DNA from: Clostridiaceae bacterium
Lineage (GTDB): Bacteria; Bacillota; Clostridia; Oscillospirales; Acutalibacteraceae
DNA length: 13,352 bases
Direction: 5' to 3'
Assembly: GCA_904501705.1 (NCBI GenBank)
Contig: CAJGCA010000048.1
Location: 1-13,352 of the forward strand
Of this stretch, positions 10,735 to 13,352 are shown in pieces. A model generated the notes under the pieces. The model did not search any database and was not told the DNA's origin. It was given only the letters and a program-made list of their open reading frames with translations. Made by a program: the position numbers and the translations under genes. Position 1 is the first letter of the stretch. Every line of letters starts with the position of its first letter.

Positions 10735-12000
10735 TTACCCTTTCGCTTTTAATGCCTTTGCGCCGATATCGCGGCGATAATATGCGTTATCAAACTGCAC
10801 CTGTGCGGTCAGACCGTACGCCTTGTCGATCGCGTCAGCGAGGGTGGCGGCGGTTGCCGTCACACCGAGCACGCGTCCGCCACTGGTGCAGAGGGTCTCC
10901 CCTTTCAGTTCTGCTCCCGCCACATACACGTGGGGCGCAACCGCAGCGGGGATGGAAATCTCAAAGCCCTTGTCATACGCCTGCGGGTAGCCCTTAGACG
11001 CCATAATGACACAGCAGGCACTACCGTCGCTAAACTTAACAGGCGTCTCCGCGAGAGTGCCGTTGGTGGTTGCCTGCATCACGGTGAGCAGATCGCTCTC
11101 GAGCAGCGGCAGCACCACCTGCGTCTCGGGATCGCCGAATCGGCAGTTGTATTCAATGACCTTCGGGCCCTTGTCAGTGAGCATCAACCCGAAATACAGG
11201 CAACCCTTGAAGGTTCTGCCCTCGGCGTTCATCGCTTCGATCGTCGGCAGGAAGATGGAGTTCATACACTCCTCGGCGATCGCGTCGGTGTAGTAGGGGT
11301 TGGGCGCGACGGTGCCCATACCGCCGGTATTGAGCCCCGTATCGTTGTCCCCCGCCCGCTTGTGATCCATTGAGGACACCATCGGGATGACGACCTTGCC
11401 GTCGGTAAAGGACAGCACCGATACCTCGGGACCGGTGAGGAATTCCTCCACCACCACGTGGTCGCCGCTCGCGCCGAACTGCTTATCCTGCATCATCGAG
11501 ACGACCGCCGCCTTCGCTTCCTCGCGGGTCATCGCGATGATGACACCCTTGCCGAGTGCGAGACCGTCCGCCTTGATGACCGTCGGGATGGGCGCGGTCT
11601 CCAGATAGGCAAGCGCCTTATCGCAGTCGTCGAACACCTCGTAGGCGGCTGTCGGAATGCCGTATTTCTTCATCAAGTTTTTGGAGAACACCTTACTGCC
11701 CTCAATGATGGCAGCATTGGCGTGCGGGCCAAAGCAAGGGATGCCCTTCTCCTCCAGCGCATCGACACAACCGAGTACCAGCGGATCGTCGGGAGCGACA
11801 ACGGCGTAGTCGATGCCATTCTCTACGGCGAACGCAGTAATCTTGTCGATCTCCTTTGCGCCGATGGCAACACAGGTCGCGTCCTGCGCGATGCCGCCGT
11901 TACCGGGGAGCGCGAAGATCTGCTCGACCTGCGGATTTTCTTTGATTTTCTTGATGATGGCGTGCTCACGCCCGCCACCGCCGACAACCAGTATTTTCAT
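10735..12000 (-). CDS. purD: Phosphoribosylamine--glycine ligase (GAR synthetase)
   Basis: This ATP-grasp enzyme joins 5-phosphoribosylamine and glycine to form GAR, the second step of purine synthesis, in the cytoplasm. It has 421 residues, full length. Visible features: N-terminal dinucleotide-like loop GGGGREHA (7-14) and PGNGG (32-36); ATP-grasp lysine and glycine loop KADGLALGKG (143-152); VEEFLTGPEVS (184-194); TGGMGTVAPNP (225-235); and the Mg/ATP-binding IEYNCRFGDPETQ (282-294). The start ATG has AGGAGG (12013-12008) 7 nt upstream. The gene lies 38 nt after glyA and 7 nt before purL in the same operon. Its substrate glycine is the product of the neighbouring GlyA. In many bacteria purD follows purH; here glyA separates purD from an AICAR transformylase gene. 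Confidence 0.98.
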   Translation of the reverse strand: MKILVVGGGGREHAIIKKIKENPQVEQIFALPGNGGIAQDATCVAIGAKEIDKITAFAVENGIDYAVVAPDDPLVLGCVDALEEKGIPCFGPHANAAIIEGSKVFSKNLMKKYGIPTAAYEVFDDCDKALAYLETAPIPTVIKADGLALGKGVIIAMTREEAKAAVVSMMQDKQFGASGDHVVVEEFLTGPEVSVLSFTDGKVVIPMVSSMDHKRAGDNDTGLNTGGMGTVAPNPYYTDAIAEECMNSIFLPTIEAMNAEGRTFKGCLYFGLMLTDKGPKVIEYNCRFGDPETQVVLPLLESDLLTVMQATTNGTLAETPVKFSDGSACCVIMASKGYPQAYDKGFEISIPAAVAPHVYVAGAELKGETLCTSGGRVLGVTATAATLADAIDKAYGLTAQVQFDNAYYRRDIGAKALKAKG

Positions 12001-12038
12001 CCTCTAGCCTCCTATGTGGGGGTTGAAATTTGTTTTTA

Positions 12039-13277
12039 TCAGCCGTAGATCGGGAACTTCGCGCACAGCGCCTGCACCTCGGCAGACACCCGCTCCTTGT
12101 TGCCCTCGAAATCGGTGATGATATCCTTGATCCAGCCGGCGATGAGCTTCATCTCCGACTCCTTGAAGCCGCGGGTGGTCACAGCGGGGGTGCCGATGCG
12201 CACGCCGCTGGTGACGAACGGGCTCTGGGGATCGTTCGGGATGGTGTTCTTGTTCGCGGTGATGTGCACCTCGTCGAGATAGTGCTCGAGCTCCTTACCC
12301 GTCAGGCCCGTATCGCGCAGATCGAGCAGCATCAGGTGGTTGTCCGTGCCGTTCGATACAATGCGAATGCCCTGCTCCTTGAGCGCTTCGCACAGCGCCG
12401 CGGCGTTCTTCGCCACCTGCTGCTGATACTCTTTGAATTCCTCGGTCAGCGCTTCGCCGAGCGCCACCGCCTTGGCGGCGATGATGTGCATCAGCGGACC
12501 GCCCTGCGTGCCGGGGAACACCGCCTTATCGATTAGCTTTGCGAGCGCCTCGCGGCAGAGGATCAGACCGCCGCGCGGACCGCGCAGGGTCTTGTGCGTC
12601 GTGGTGGTGACCACATCGGCATACGGCACGGGCGAGGGATGCACGCCCGCGGCGACCAGACCCGCGATGTGCGCCATATCCACCATCAGATACGCACCGA
12701 CCTCGTCGGCGATCTCACGGCAGCGAGCGAAATCGATCGTACGGGAATAGGCGCTCGCACCCACGACGATGAGCTTCGGCTTGCACTCGAGCGCGATCTT
12801 ACGCATCTCATCGTAGTCGATCATCTCAGTGTCGTCGTTGACACCGTAAGGAACGATATTAAAATATTTACCCGAAATGTTTACGGGCGAGCCGTGGGAC
12901 AGGTGACCGCCCTGCTGGAGATTCATCCCCATCACGGTGTCGCCGGGATTGAGCAGAGCGAAGAACACCGCGAGGTTGGCGTTTGCACCGCTGTGGGGCT
13001 GGACGTTCGCGTGCTCCGCGCCGAACAGCGCCTTCGCACGCTCACGGGCGATATCCTCGACGATGTCAACACACTGGCAACCGCCGTAGTAGCGCTTGCC
13101 GGGGTAGCCCTCGGCATATTTGTTGGTGAGCACGCCGCCCGCGGCAAGCAGCACCGCCTTGGAGACGATATTCTCGGAGGCAATCAGCTCAATATTATGC
13201 TGCTGACGCTCAAGCTCGAGGTTGCAGGCATCCGCCACGGCGAGGTCGTAGTTTTTCAGCTCGTCAAAAAAGTTCAT
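12039..13277 (-). CDS. glyA: Serine hydroxymethyltransferase
   Basis: This PLP enzyme interconverts serine plus THF with glycine plus 5,10-methylene-THF, supplying glycine for PurD and one-carbon units. It has 412 residues, standard length. Visible features: IELIASENIVS (29-39), NKYAEGYPGKRYYGG (52-66), PHSGANAN (94-101), D200 and H203 in MVDMAHIAGL (PLP ring contacts), and the Schiff-base lysine K229 in TTTTHKTLRGPRGG. The start ATG at 13277 has GGAG 8 nt upstream. It begins 15 nt after the preceding gene's first stop. The 38-nt gap to purD shows no terminator, so it is read as part of the purine operon. Catalytic residues seem intact. Confidence 0.98.
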   Translation of the reverse strand: MNFFDELKNYDLAVADACNLELERQQHNIELIASENIVSKAVLLAAGGVLTNKYAEGYPGKRYYGGCQCVDIVEDIARERAKALFGAEHANVQPHSGANANLAVFFALLNPGDTVMGMNLQQGGHLSHGSPVNISGKYFNIVPYGVNDDTEMIDYDEMRKIALECKPKLIVVGASAYSRTIDFARCREIADEVGAYLMVDMAHIAGLVAAGVHPSPVPYADVVTTTTHKTLRGPRGGLILCREALAKLIDKAVFPGTQGGPLMHIIAAKAVALGEALTEEFKEYQQQVAKNAAALCEALKEQGIRIVSNGTDNHLMLLDLRDTGLTGKELEHYLDEVHITANKNTIPNDPQSPFVTSGVRIGTPAVTTRGFKESEMKLIAGWIKDIITDFEGNKERVSAEVQALCAKFPIYG

Positions 13278-13292
13278 ATCCGTATCTCCTTA

Positions 13293-13352
13293 TTAGTGAT
13301 GGAACAGACGCATACCGGTAAACGCCATCGCCATACCGTACTTATTGCAGCA
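13293..13352 (-). CDS. purH: C-terminus of AICAR transformylase (PurH or stand-alone PurH-like), 5' end outside the window
   Basis: Only the last 19 codons are present. The tail CNKYGMAMAFTGMRLFHH matches my memory of the AICAR transformylase C-terminus, where a hydrophobic-FTG-x-R-x-F-x-H ending follows a GMAM/GIAM strand. This enzyme formylates AICAR with 10-formyl-THF, late in purine synthesis. The LFHH ending recalls the roughly 390-residue stand-alone clostridial formyltransferases more than the HFRH ending of bifunctional PurH, but 19 residues cannot settle it. The frame ends in tandem in-frame stops TAA TAA (13295-13290), and the glyA binding site follows directly, so it heads the visible part of the operon. 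Confidence 0.75.
   Translation of the reverse strand, partial: CCNKYGMAMAFTGMRLFHH

Overview
The window looks like chromosomal DNA from a Gram-positive, probably a GC-rich gut-type clostridium (Clostridia, perhaps Oscillospiraceae/Ruminococcaceae-like). Support: strong AGGAGG-type ribosome binding sites, SigA-type TTGACA/TATAAT promoters, a T-box leader in front of ileS, a 1229-residue single-chain PurL, a type-2-like isoleucyl-tRNA synthetase, formate-THF ligase, and a Cytidylate_kin2-type kinase. The genus-level placement is inference.

Layout, left to right. (1) Positions 1-3036, minus strand: ileS, cut at the window edge and missing its last few tens of codons. (2) Positions 3037-3335, minus strand: the ileS promoter and a complete isoleucine T-box riboswitch with AUC specifier, UGGU bulge, antiterminator and competing terminator. 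(3) Positions 3349-4096, minus strand: a free-standing cytidylate-kinase-like gene with its own promoter, hairpin leader and terminator. (4) Positions 4200-5298, plus strand: pfkA with its own promoter and terminator, divergent from the kinase gene. (5) Positions 5304-13352, minus strand: a tightly packed purine/one-carbon operon, transcribed as [AICAR transformylase tail]-glyA-purD-purL-fhs and closed by a terminator facing pfkA. Its promoter lies beyond the right edge.

The operon genes fit one metabolic unit. GlyA makes glycine and methylene-THF, Fhs makes 10-formyl-THF from formate, PurD consumes glycine, PurL carries out the FGAM step, and the AICAR transformylase consumes 10-formyl-THF. 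Intergenic gaps are 15, 38, 7 and 12 nt.

I found no mobile element, CRISPR array, tRNA/rRNA gene or obviously novel system. The long plus-strand open frames (up to 945 codons) are codon-aligned shadows of ileS, purL and fhs. The points most worth a second look are the fully resolvable T-box, the structured leader and unknown substrate of the kinase-like gene, the mix of genes in the purine operon, and the possible stand-alone AICAR transformylase at the right edge.
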